This document shows, piece after piece, positions 40,381 to 48,237 of a DNA stretch of 64,000 nt. This DNA is from Fodinibacter sp963833495 (lineage in GTDB: Bacteria > Actinomycetota > Actinomycetes > Actinomycetales > Dermatophilaceae). How positions within the stretch are numbered: position 1 is the stretch's first letter; the number at the start of each line of letters is the position of its first letter. A program made the translations under genes and the position numbers. The stretch is taken from NCBI GenBank assembly GCA_963833495.1, contig CAWHYJ010000009.1, forward strand, positions 1-64,000. Direction: 5' to 3'. Below the pieces are notes generated by a model. It searched no databases and was not told the origin of the DNA. It saw nothing but the letters and a program-made list of their open reading frames with translations.

Positions 40381-40968
40381 TCATCCCCGGCGCAGGTCGT
40401 CGAGGTCGCCGGCGGTGTCGAGGTCGCGCCCGGTGGCGAGGTCACCGCACTCGACGAGGCGGTGCGGCGTGGCGCGCAGGTGGTCGCGGGCGCCGCGGTC
40501 ACCGTGGGCGGAGGTGATGACGTCCGCCCAGTGCTCGCGACCGATGGCCACCGGGTGCCCCGGCACGCCGCCGTATGCCGCTCGCACCAGTGCCGCTCGC
40601 CCGTCCGGCTCGGCGGCGGCCACCACGCGCTCGACCACCTCGGCCGTGACGTCGGGCAGGTCGACGAGGGTGACCAGGGCGATGTCGGCCTCGCCGCGCT
40701 CGAGGTGGGTCAGCCCGGCCCGCAGCGACGCCCCCATCCCCTCGTCCCAGTCCTGTGCGTGCACGACCTCGACCCCGTCGACGAGGGCCGCGACGGCGTC
40801 ACCGGCGGCGCCCACCACGACGACCACGGTGTCGCAGCCTCCCGCGACCACGCGGGCGACCGCAGTCTCGACGAGGGTCGGGCCGCCGTCGGTGAGCCGC
40901 ACGAGGGCCTTCGGCCCGCCCATCCGGCGGCCGGCCCCGGCGGCGAGCACGAGCCCGACGGTGGTCAC
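40381..40968 (-). CDS. mocA: MocA/MobA-like nucleotidyltransferase
   Basis: A 195-residue enzyme of the molybdenum cofactor cytidylyl/guanylyl-transferase type; the context suggests it makes molybdopterin cytosine dinucleotide for CoxL. Signature LVLAAGAGRRMGGPKALVRL at the N-terminus, VHAQDWDEGMGASLRAGL, and the metal-binding Asp in LVTLVDLPDVTAEVV with GVPGHPVAIGREHW. The GTG start is the only one close to the conserved signature. First gene of the minus-strand cox-type run; reads without any frameshift. Confidence 0.88.
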   Translation of the reverse strand: MTTVGLVLAAGAGRRMGGPKALVRLTDGGPTLVETAVARVVAGGCDTVVVVVGAAGDAVAALVDGVEVVHAQDWDEGMGASLRAGLTHLERGEADIALVTLVDLPDVTAEVVERVVAAAEPDGRAALVRAAYGGVPGHPVAIGREHWADVITSAHGDRGARDHLRATPHRLVECGDLATGRDLDTAGDLDDLRRG

Positions 40969-41060
40969 CCGGCCAGCCTGCCACGGGTCCTCAGGTGGGG
41001 GGAGCGAGCCGGCCGGCGGCGATGGCACCGCCACCCGTCGTGCGGGTCACCGTCGCCGCC

Positions 41061-41645
41061 CTACGGGGATGCCGCGTGGGCGCCACCGGTGGCGGCCTCG
41101 ACCAGGACGCGGGCCGACCGGGCCGCCCGCTCCGCGGCCTCCGGGTCGGCGTCGAGCGCGCCGCTGGCCAGGCCGCCGTCGAGCAGGAGGGTCAGCGAGC
41201 GGGCCAGCCCGCGCGGGTCCGGCGCCCCGGCATCCGCCGCCAACCCGGTGACCCAGTCGAGCACCGCGGTCTTGTGCGCGACGGTGCGGTCGTGCACCGG
41301 CGTGCCCGGCACCGCCTCGGCAGCGGCGTTGATGAACGCGCAGCCGCGGTAGCCCTCGCGGCGGCAGGCGGTGCCCAGCGCGTCGAACAGGCCGACCAGC
41401 TCGTCGGCCGGTTCGGGACCGGCGGCTGCGGCGGCGTCGTGCAGCTGTCCGCTCCAGATGCCGTCGACCTTGTCGAGGTAGGCCACCACGAGGTGGTCCT
41501 TGCTGGGGAACCACTTGTAGAACGTCGCCTTGGCCACATCCGACTCGGCGATGATCCGGTCGACACCGACGGCCCGGATGCCGTGGGCGTAGAAGAGCCG
41601 GAACGCCGTGTCGAGGATGCGCTCACGGGCGGTCTGCGGGGCCAT
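41061..41645 (-). CDS. TetR-family regulator
   Basis: A 194-residue repressor. N-terminal HTH: MAPQTARERILDTAFRLFYAHGIRAVGVDRIIAESDVAKATFYKWFPSKDHLVVAYL, followed by a helical ligand domain (residues 60-190). Divergent from the reductase gene at 41737, with two matching palindromes in the gap. The most likely role is to repress itself and the divergent gene until a small ligand binds; the ligand is unknown. Confidence 0.9.
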   Translation of the reverse strand: MAPQTARERILDTAFRLFYAHGIRAVGVDRIIAESDVAKATFYKWFPSKDHLVVAYLDKVDGIWSGQLHDAAAAAGPEPADELVGLFDALGTACRREGYRGCAFINAAAEAVPGTPVHDRTVAHKTAVLDWVTGLAADAGAPDPRGLARSLTLLLDGGLASGALDADPEAAERAARSARVLVEAATGGAHAASP

Positions 41646-41654
41646 GGGTTGATA

Positions 41655-41707
41655 GTAGACAGATCTGTCTGCTAGCGTCCAATATCGACGTAGACAGTCC
41701 TGTCTAC
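41655..41707. promoter_or_regulatory. Two TetR operator candidates
   Basis: GTAGACAG-AT-CTGTCTGC at 41655-41672 and GTAGACAG-TC-CTGTCTAC at 41690-41707 share the half-site GTAGACAG/CTGTCTAC. The second is a perfect palindrome, the first differs at one outer position. Centres are 35 bases apart, in the gap between divergent tetR and reductase genes. Confidence 0.8.
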
Positions 41708-41736
41708 CACTCCTCATCACGACCTCGGGAGCATCC

Positions 41737-42414
41737 ATGAACATCGCAGTCCTCGGCACCGGCTCGGTCGGTCGCGCCATCGCCGCCCGTCTCCACGAGC
41801 TCGGCCACGTCGTCACGGTGGGCACCCGCGACCCGCAGGCCACCCTGGCGCGTACCGAGCCCGACGCCATGGGCACCGCGCCGTTCGCCGCGTGGCACTC
41901 CGCCCGGCCGGACGTCGCGCTCGACACCTACTCCGAGGCCGCCGCCGGCGCCGAGCTCGTCGTGCTCGCGACCTCCGGCTCGGCCAGCCTCGAGGTGCTG
42001 CACCTGGCGGGCGCCGAGCACCTCGCCGGCAAGCCGCTGGCCGACATCAGCAACCCGCTCGACTTCTCCAACGGCTTCCCGCCCACCCTGTCGGTCAGCA
42101 ACACCGACTCGCTCGGCGAGCAGGTGCAGCGCGCGTTCCCCGAGGCCCTGGTCGTCAAGACGCTCAACACCCTGACCGCCGACCTGATGGTGCACCCGCA
42201 GGCGCTCGGCGCGAGCAGCACGGTGTTCGTCTCGGGCGACGACGCCGCGGCCAAGGCGACCGTCACCGGCATCCTGACGTCGTTCGGTCACGACGACGTC
42301 GTCGACCTCGGCGGCATCGAGACGGCCCGCGGCACCGAGATGTACCTGCCGATCTGGCTGCGGCTGATGGGCGCGCTCGGCACCGCGCAGTTCAACGTCA
42401 AGGTCGTGCGCTGA
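41737..42414 (+). CDS. NADPH:F420 oxidoreductase-like protein
   Basis: A 225-residue Rossmann protein of the NADPH-dependent F420 reductase/NAD-binding family: MNIAVLGTGSVGRAIAARLHELGHVVTVGTRDP at the N-terminus, VVLATSGSASLEVL, LADISNPLDFSNGFPP, ALVVKTLNTLTADLMVHPQALG. The dinucleotide site is complete. True F420 specificity cannot be shown from sequence, and many such proteins reduce unrelated substrates. Controlled by the adjacent TetR gene according to the shared operators. Ends 100 bases before the carboxylase gene on the other strand. Confidence 0.8.
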   Translation: MNIAVLGTGSVGRAIAARLHELGHVVTVGTRDPQATLARTEPDAMGTAPFAAWHSARPDVALDTYSEAAAGAELVVLATSGSASLEVLHLAGAEHLAGKPLADISNPLDFSNGFPPTLSVSNTDSLGEQVQRAFPEALVVKTLNTLTADLMVHPQALGASSTVFVSGDDAAAKATVTGILTSFGHDDVVDLGGIETARGTEMYLPIWLRLMGALGTAQFNVKVVR

Positions 42415-42426
42415 CCTGGCTCTATA

Positions 42427-42503
42427 CCGACCCATTGCGGATTTCCCACCTCCTCGCGCCGCTGTTCGCCGCGCCATACGGTGGGAGATCCGCAATAGGT
42501 CGG
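42427..42503. terminator. Bidirectional terminator-like inverted repeat
   Basis: Two 24-base arms (42427-42450 and 42480-42503) pair with two mismatches, both tolerated as G-U in one direction, around a 29-base loop. Core CGACCYATTGCGGAT. Situated between the convergent reductase and carboxylase genes. Confidence 0.7.
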
Positions 42504-42514
42504 GGGTACTGCGG

Positions 42515-45500
42515 TCAGGGGGTGGCCGGGGCCTCGATCGCGGCGATGATCCGCGGCCGGATCTCCTCCGGCGCGATGACGGCGTCGACGGAGCCCACCT
42601 CGACCGCCCGGTGGATGTCGTGCACCCGGTCGAACTCGGACGCCACCTTCCCGAGCATCTCGGCCCGCACCGCCGTGCGCACCGACACGAGCTCCGTGGC
42701 GAGGGCGGCACGCTCGGCGCCGCCGGCCTCCCCCACGCGCTGCTGGAGGTCGGCCACGCGCGGGTCGCCTGCCGTGCGCGCGTCGACGTCGCGGGCGAAG
42801 ACGACCGCCGCGGCCGGTGCGCCGCCGATGACCGAGGCGAACGACCCTTCGACGGCGAGCACCGTCATCCGCGGGTTGAGCGCCTTGGAGAACACGACGA
42901 AGGCACCACCGTGGTAGCGGGAGACCACGACGAACACGATCGGCCCGTCGAAGTTGACCACGGCCCGGCCGATCTCGGCGCCGTACTCGAGCTGCAGCGC
43001 GCGCATCGAGTCGGGTGACCCGTCGAAGCCGGACAGGTTGGCGAGCACCACCAGCGGCCGGTTGCCGCTCGCGGCGTTGATCGCCCGGGCGGCCTTCTTC
43101 GACGAGCGCGGGAAGAGCGTGCCGGCCGTGTAGACGTCGGGCCCGTCGGTCGGCGGCACTCCGCGCCTCGGCACGGTCTTGCTCTCGATGCCCAACAGGC
43201 ACACCGGGATTCCACCGATGCGGGCGTCGAACACGACCGCCGTCTCGGCATCGGCCATGCCGGCCCACCGCTCGAGGATGCCGTGGTCCTGGTCGGCGAC
43301 GGCCCGCATCAGGGTGCGGATGTCGAACGCCTTCTTGCGGTCGGCGTTGGTCGCGGGCGAGAAGATGTCGCCGACCGTGGTGAAGTCGCTGCCGGCGAGG
43401 GTGTGCGGGTAGGGCGTGACGTCGCGGTCGTGCGGGTCGTCGGTGGGGGCTCGCCGCGGACCGCCCTCCCCGGGCGCGACCCAGGTGTTCTCGTAGTGCG
43501 CCAGCAGGATGCCGTAGGCGTCGACGAGGTCCTTGGCCCAGTACTGCGCCTGGCCGTTGGGGCCCATGACCCGGTCGTAGCCGCCGATGCCGAAGTTGTC
43601 CTCGGCCGAGACCCCGCCGGAGAAGTCGAGCGACTGCTTGCCGGTGAGCACCATCGCCGAGTCAGGGGTCATCACGAGGATGCCCTTGGTGTGCATCAGC
43701 ATCGTCGCCTCGGCGTTCCAGTAGGGCTGGGCGCCGACGTTGATGCCGGCGACCACGACGTTGATCTCGTGCCCGGCCTGGGTGAACTCGATGATCCGCT
43801 TGAGCGCCTTGGCGACCCAGTCCATGTTCTCGGTGCCCGAGTCCATCGAGATGCGCGCCCCGGCCGAGAGCGCGAACCACTCGACCGGCAGGCCCCGCTC
43901 CTCCGCGAGGTCCAGGGCGGCGATCACCCGGGCGCACTCGGGCTCGGCCACCGCACCCAGCGAGCGCAGCGGGTCGCCGCAGAGCAGCACGCGGCTCACA
44001 CCCTCGGGGTGCAGGGGCGTCGGGGTCGTGACCAGGCCGCAGATCAGCCCGGCCGTGTTCTCGCCGTAGGGCCGGTCCACGGGCACCAATCGGCCCGACT
44101 CGTCGAGGTCGAGCTCCTGCACGGAGCCGCCGGCCCCGGCGATCATCGCCACCAGCTCGTAGGGGTAGACCAGGCCGCGCCGGCGTGCCCGCACCACCTT
44201 CTCGGCGTAGCCGTCGAGGGGGGCGACCCGGGTGGTGGCCGGCGGGTCGACGGTGAAGGTGACGCCGGACCCCGGCTGGTAGGAGAACCGCGCGCAGATC
44301 GGCACGGTGTGGCCGTTCTCGCCCTCGATCGCCCCCTCGATGCGCACCTCCTCGATGCCGGCACCGGCGGTCATCGGGGCGACCTTGCCCTGCAGCGCCG
44401 TGAGCTGGTCGAGGTCGGCCGAGACCGGGGGCCAGATGTGCAGCCAGACGTGGTTGGTGTCGAGCCGCGCCCCGGCGCCGAGCGTGGCCCGGGCGCGGCG
44501 CACCGCCTCGAGACAGTTGGCCAGCGCCCGCTCGATGTGCGGCAGCGCGGTGACCTTGCCCGTCTCGTCGCGGACCACCACGAGCTGGCGCACCTGGGCC
44601 AGTGCGACGAGGCGCTGGTCCTGCGGGTTGCCGGCCGCGACGGCGTGCAGCAGCAGCACGTCCTCGGGCGCCTCGAGGCGGGTGAGCTCGAAGTCGCGCA
44701 GCCGCCACAGGTTGAGCCGGCGGCCCACCATCGGGTGCACGTCGCGCACCGGCCGGTCCTCGTCCATCGAGCCGTCGGGCTGTGGGCGGAAGGTGAAGTA
44801 GCCGACCTCGCGCTCGTCGTCGGGCACGACGCCCACGGCGACCCGGCGCACCCGGGCCGCGAACGGCATCCGCGCCAGGCGTGCCGCGAGGAAGGCCGAG
44901 GCCTCCTCCGCGTCGTGCGGCAGGTCGCCCCAGTGCAGGTAGAGGTCGACGACGGCCTGGTGGCCGTCCGGGGCCTCGCCGACCAGCCGCGCCAGCAGCG
45001 CGGAGAGCCCGGTGCCGTCGTCGAGCTCGTCGACCGTCGCCGTGGTGCTGACCAGGTGCGAGTCGCGGCCGTCGAGCTGGTAGTCGGCCGTCGCGACGGC
45101 CCGGCCGTCGACGCTGACCTCGCGCAGGTCGTGCAGGGCGTACTCGCGGTAGTGCCGCTTGATGAGCACGGCGAGCATGGGCTCACGCTCCGGCACCCCC
45201 TGGCGCAGCCGCTCGCCGAGGAACCGGACGATGCGCTCGGGGATGGCGGCCAGCGCGTCGAGCCGGGCGGTGCGCTCGGGGCCGTCGGGCAGGGCGTCGA
45301 TCTGGTCGAGCTCGTCGCCCACGGACCCCAGCACCGAGGCCCGGTCGGCGTCGACCAGCGGCTGGTCGAACCAGCGGAACCGCACGCTGCGGGCGAGGTC
45401 GCCGACGATCGGGAAGCGCAGCTGGGTGGCGGACACCAGGCGGTCGAGCAGCTCGCGGGCGGCGGCGTCCTCGGCCGGGGCCGGCTCGACGAGCCAGCGC

Positions 45501-48022
45501 TGCAGGATCGAGGTGGCCATCGACACCTCGGGCGCCGAGCGCTGCTGGGCGAGGAAGACGCGGAACACGGCGTCCTCGAGCTCCTCGGTGCGCTCGACGC
45601 CGGTGACGTCGTAGTGGCCGAGCACCCGCTCGAGCCGACCGACGAAGTCTTCAGGGAGGCCGCCGCGCTCCGGGTCGAGGGTCTGCAGGTAGGTGTGGAA
45701 GTGCTCGCGAGGGCTGTGCACGCGGTTCTCGATGTGCGCCTCCTCGCCCACCGGCCGGTTGCGGCTCAGCTCGGCGAAGTCGGCGAAGACGGTGAGCAGG
45801 TCCATCTCGTCGGTGATGGGCGAGCGCCCGGTCGCGGCCAGCTCGTCGCGGGCCGCGAGGTAGCCGGCCAGGGTGCGCTTCTCGTGGCCGGGGTCGAGGT
45901 CGTAGCCCAGCAGCATCGCCGACAGGTCGGCCCGGGCGCGGGCGGCCCGCTTGGCGACGTCGCCGTTGACGACGTCCTCGGGCAGGTCGAGGTCGGGGGC
46001 GTCGGCAGCGCTCGCCGCGGATGCCTCCACCGCGCCCCCGGTGGGCTCCAGCCGGGCGAGCGCGGCACCGGTCTCGACCTGGCTGCCGGCGGCCACGTGC
46101 AATTCCTTGACCCGCGCGTCGAAGGGTGCCGGCAGCACGGTCTCCATCTTCATGCTCTCGAGCACGAGCACCGGCGCACCGGCGGCCACCTCGTCACCCA
46201 CCGCGAGCGGCGTTGCCACGACGAGCGCCGGTGCGGGAGAGCGCAGGATGCCGCCCTCGTCGCGGCTCACCCGGTGGGTCACCCCGCCGACCTCGACGAG
46301 CTGCACGGGGCCGTGCGAGGCGGTGACCAGGCGGTGGGTGCGCCCGCCCACGGTGACCCGGCTGGCGAAGGTGCTGATCCGCTCGAGGTCGGCCTCGACG
46401 GTCGACACCTGCCCGCTCGGCTCGGCCACGGACACCCGGAAGCGGGCGGGCCCGGTGCGGTAGACGGTGACCTTGTAGGCCGTGCCGCGCAGCTTGAGGT
46501 CGACGGCCCGACCCACGTCGTGCTGCACCTGGGGGCGGCCACCCCGGGCGGTCTCGAGCAGCCGGGTGTGCTCGACCGCCTCGGCCTCCTCGTAGGCCTC
46601 GATGCCGGCCACGACGAGCGCGACGCCCGAGTGCTCGGCCGCGACCAGCCGGCCCTCGCCGCGCACCCGGTCGATCCAGCCGGTGTCGGCCGAGCCGTCG
46701 ACGACCTCGGGCTGGTCGAGCAGGTCGAGGATGAACGACTTGTTGGTCGCCCCGCCCTCGATGACGACGGTCGTCTCGCGCAGCGCTCGGCGCAGCCGGG
46801 CGAGCGCCTCGTCGCGGTCGCGGCCGTACGCGATGATCTTGGCGATCATCGAGTCGAAGTCGGCCGGGATCGAGTCACCCTCCGCCACACCGGTGTCGAC
46901 GCGGATGCCGGGGCCGGCCGGCAGCTCGAGGTGCGCGATGCGACCCGGTGCCGGGGCGAAGTCGCGGTCGGGGTCCTCGGCGTTGAGCCGGGCCTCGACG
47001 GCGTGCCCGACCTCGTCGGGGCGGTGGCCCTTCAGCGTGCCGCCGGACGCCACGTGGATCTGCAGCCGCACCAGGTCGGTGCCGGTGACCACCTCGGTGA
47101 TGGGGTGCTCGACCTGCAGGCGGGTGTTGACCTCGAGGAAGGCGAAGAAGCGGTCGCGCGGGTGGTAGAGGAACTCCACGGTGCCGGCACCGGCATACCC
47201 GACCGCGATGGCGAGCCGCTCGGCCGAGGCCTTCAGCTCGCCGGTCTGGGCGACGTCGAGCACCGGCGATGACGACTCCTCGATGACCTTCTGGTTGCGG
47301 CGTTGCACCGAGCAGTCGCGCACGCCGATCGCCCAGGCCGAGCCCTGGCCGTCGGCGATGACCTGCACCTCGACGTGCCGGGCGCCGGTGACCAGCTTCT
47401 CGAGGAACACCACGCCCGAGCCGAACGCGCGCTGCGCCTCGTCGCGGGTGCGCTCGTAGGCGTCGGCGAGCTCGGCGTCGCTGGTGACCTTGCGGATGCC
47501 GCGACCGCCGCCCCCGGCCGTCGCCTTGAGCATGAGCGGGTACCCGACGCGGGCCGCCGCCGCGATGGCGTCGTCGAGGGTGTCGACCCCGCCCCGGCTC
47601 CATGGGGCCACCGGCACGCCGACCTCCTCGGCGATGAGCTTCGAGCCGATCTTGTCGCCCAGGCGCCGCATCGCCTCGGGGCTGGGCCCGATGAAGGTGA
47701 CCCCGACCCGCTCGCACAGCTCGGCGAAGGTGGGGTCCTCGGCCACGAAGCCCCAGCCGACCCACGCGGCATCCGCACCGGTCTCGCGCAGCGCGCGCTC
47801 GAGCACCGCATGGTCGAGGTAGGGACGCAGGGATGCCGGCCCGAGGTCGTAGGCGGCGTCGGCCTCGCGCACGAACATCGCCGACCGCTCCGCCTCCGTG
47901 TGCAGCGCGACCGTCTCGATGCGGTGCCCGCCCGGGCCGGCCTGCGCGTTGAGGTCGCGCACGGCGTGGATCAGCCGCATCGCGGCCTCTCCGCGGTTGA
48001 CGATGGCGATCCGCTGGAACAT
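42515..48022 (-). CDS. Single-chain biotin-dependent acyl-CoA carboxylase (BC-BCCP-CT)
   Basis: A 1,835-residue protein containing every part of an acetyl/propionyl-CoA carboxylase. Biotin carboxylase (1-450): MFQRIAIVNRGEAAMRLIHA, the ATP-grasp AGGGGRGIRKV and FLEVNTRLQVEHPITEVVTGTDLV. Biotin-carrier domain with VLESMKMETVL; the biotinylated Lys is near 626. A central region (690-1230) has few hydrophobic motifs. Carboxyltransferase (1240-1835): SAGARISMDSGTENMDWVAKALKRI, GINVGAQPYWNAEATML, and PLVVLANLSGFDGSPDSM, VFVVVSRYHGGAFVVFSKALNP. The domain order is that of eukaryotic acetyl-CoA carboxylase. Substrate uncertain. Intact over 5.5 kb. Confidence 0.93.
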   Translation of the reverse strand: MFQRIAIVNRGEAAMRLIHAVRDLNAQAGPGGHRIETVALHTEAERSAMFVREADAAYDLGPASLRPYLDHAVLERALRETGADAAWVGWGFVAEDPTFAELCERVGVTFIGPSPEAMRRLGDKIGSKLIAEEVGVPVAPWSRGGVDTLDDAIAAAARVGYPLMLKATAGGGGRGIRKVTSDAELADAYERTRDEAQRAFGSGVVFLEKLVTGARHVEVQVIADGQGSAWAIGVRDCSVQRRNQKVIEESSSPVLDVAQTGELKASAERLAIAVGYAGAGTVEFLYHPRDRFFAFLEVNTRLQVEHPITEVVTGTDLVRLQIHVASGGTLKGHRPDEVGHAVEARLNAEDPDRDFAPAPGRIAHLELPAGPGIRVDTGVAEGDSIPADFDSMIAKIIAYGRDRDEALARLRRALRETTVVIEGGATNKSFILDLLDQPEVVDGSADTGWIDRVRGEGRLVAAEHSGVALVVAGIEAYEEAEAVEHTRLLETARGGRPQVQHDVGRAVDLKLRGTAYKVTVYRTGPARFRVSVAEPSGQVSTVEADLERISTFASRVTVGGRTHRLVTASHGPVQLVEVGGVTHRVSRDEGGILRSPAPALVVATPLAVGDEVAAGAPVLVLESMKMETVLPAPFDARVKELHVAAGSQVETGAALARLEPTGGAVEASAASAADAPDLDLPEDVVNGDVAKRAARARADLSAMLLGYDLDPGHEKRTLAGYLAARDELAATGRSPITDEMDLLTVFADFAELSRNRPVGEEAHIENRVHSPREHFHTYLQTLDPERGGLPEDFVGRLERVLGHYDVTGVERTEELEDAVFRVFLAQQRSAPEVSMATSILQRWLVEPAPAEDAAARELLDRLVSATQLRFPIVGDLARSVRFRWFDQPLVDADRASVLGSVGDELDQIDALPDGPERTARLDALAAIPERIVRFLGERLRQGVPEREPMLAVLIKRHYREYALHDLREVSVDGRAVATADYQLDGRDSHLVSTTATVDELDDGTGLSALLARLVGEAPDGHQAVVDLYLHWGDLPHDAEEASAFLAARLARMPFAARVRRVAVGVVPDDEREVGYFTFRPQPDGSMDEDRPVRDVHPMVGRRLNLWRLRDFELTRLEAPEDVLLLHAVAAGNPQDQRLVALAQVRQLVVVRDETGKVTALPHIERALANCLEAVRRARATLGAGARLDTNHVWLHIWPPVSADLDQLTALQGKVAPMTAGAGIEEVRIEGAIEGENGHTVPICARFSYQPGSGVTFTVDPPATTRVAPLDGYAEKVVRARRRGLVYPYELVAMIAGAGGSVQELDLDESGRLVPVDRPYGENTAGLICGLVTTPTPLHPEGVSRVLLCGDPLRSLGAVAEPECARVIAALDLAEERGLPVEWFALSAGARISMDSGTENMDWVAKALKRIIEFTQAGHEINVVVAGINVGAQPYWNAEATMLMHTKGILVMTPDSAMVLTGKQSLDFSGGVSAEDNFGIGGYDRVMGPNGQAQYWAKDLVDAYGILLAHYENTWVAPGEGGPRRAPTDDPHDRDVTPYPHTLAGSDFTTVGDIFSPATNADRKKAFDIRTLMRAVADQDHGILERWAGMADAETAVVFDARIGGIPVCLLGIESKTVPRRGVPPTDGPDVYTAGTLFPRSSKKAARAINAASGNRPLVVLANLSGFDGSPDSMRALQLEYGAEIGRAVVNFDGPIVFVVVSRYHGGAFVVFSKALNPRMTVLAVEGSFASVIGGAPAAAVVFARDVDARTAGDPRVADLQQRVGEAGGAERAALATELVSVRTAVRAEMLGKVASEFDRVHDIHRAVEVGSVDAVIAPEEIRPRIIAAIEAPATP

Positions 48023-48237
48023 CGGTGGTCCTCCCGGGGTCCGGTGTGCGTGTCGTCTGTGCTTGGCGTCTCAGGGGCGAGGTCGTCGCGCCGGTTCCCG
48101 AGCCTGTCACCATCTCGTGGTAACTCGCGAGTAATGAGCGCGCTCGCGGGTCGCGTCCGTGGAACGCTCCGTACGTGCCTGCGTGCCCGAAGTACGCTGG
48201 CCGGACCAGTTATGTCCCACCAGCGAAGGAGGCCACG

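Noticed and set aside
43283..47272. Long open frame antisense to the carboxylase (over 1,300 codons)
   Set aside because: Mirror image of a high-GC gene; no ribosome site, no motifs, and the carboxylase itself is clearly real.
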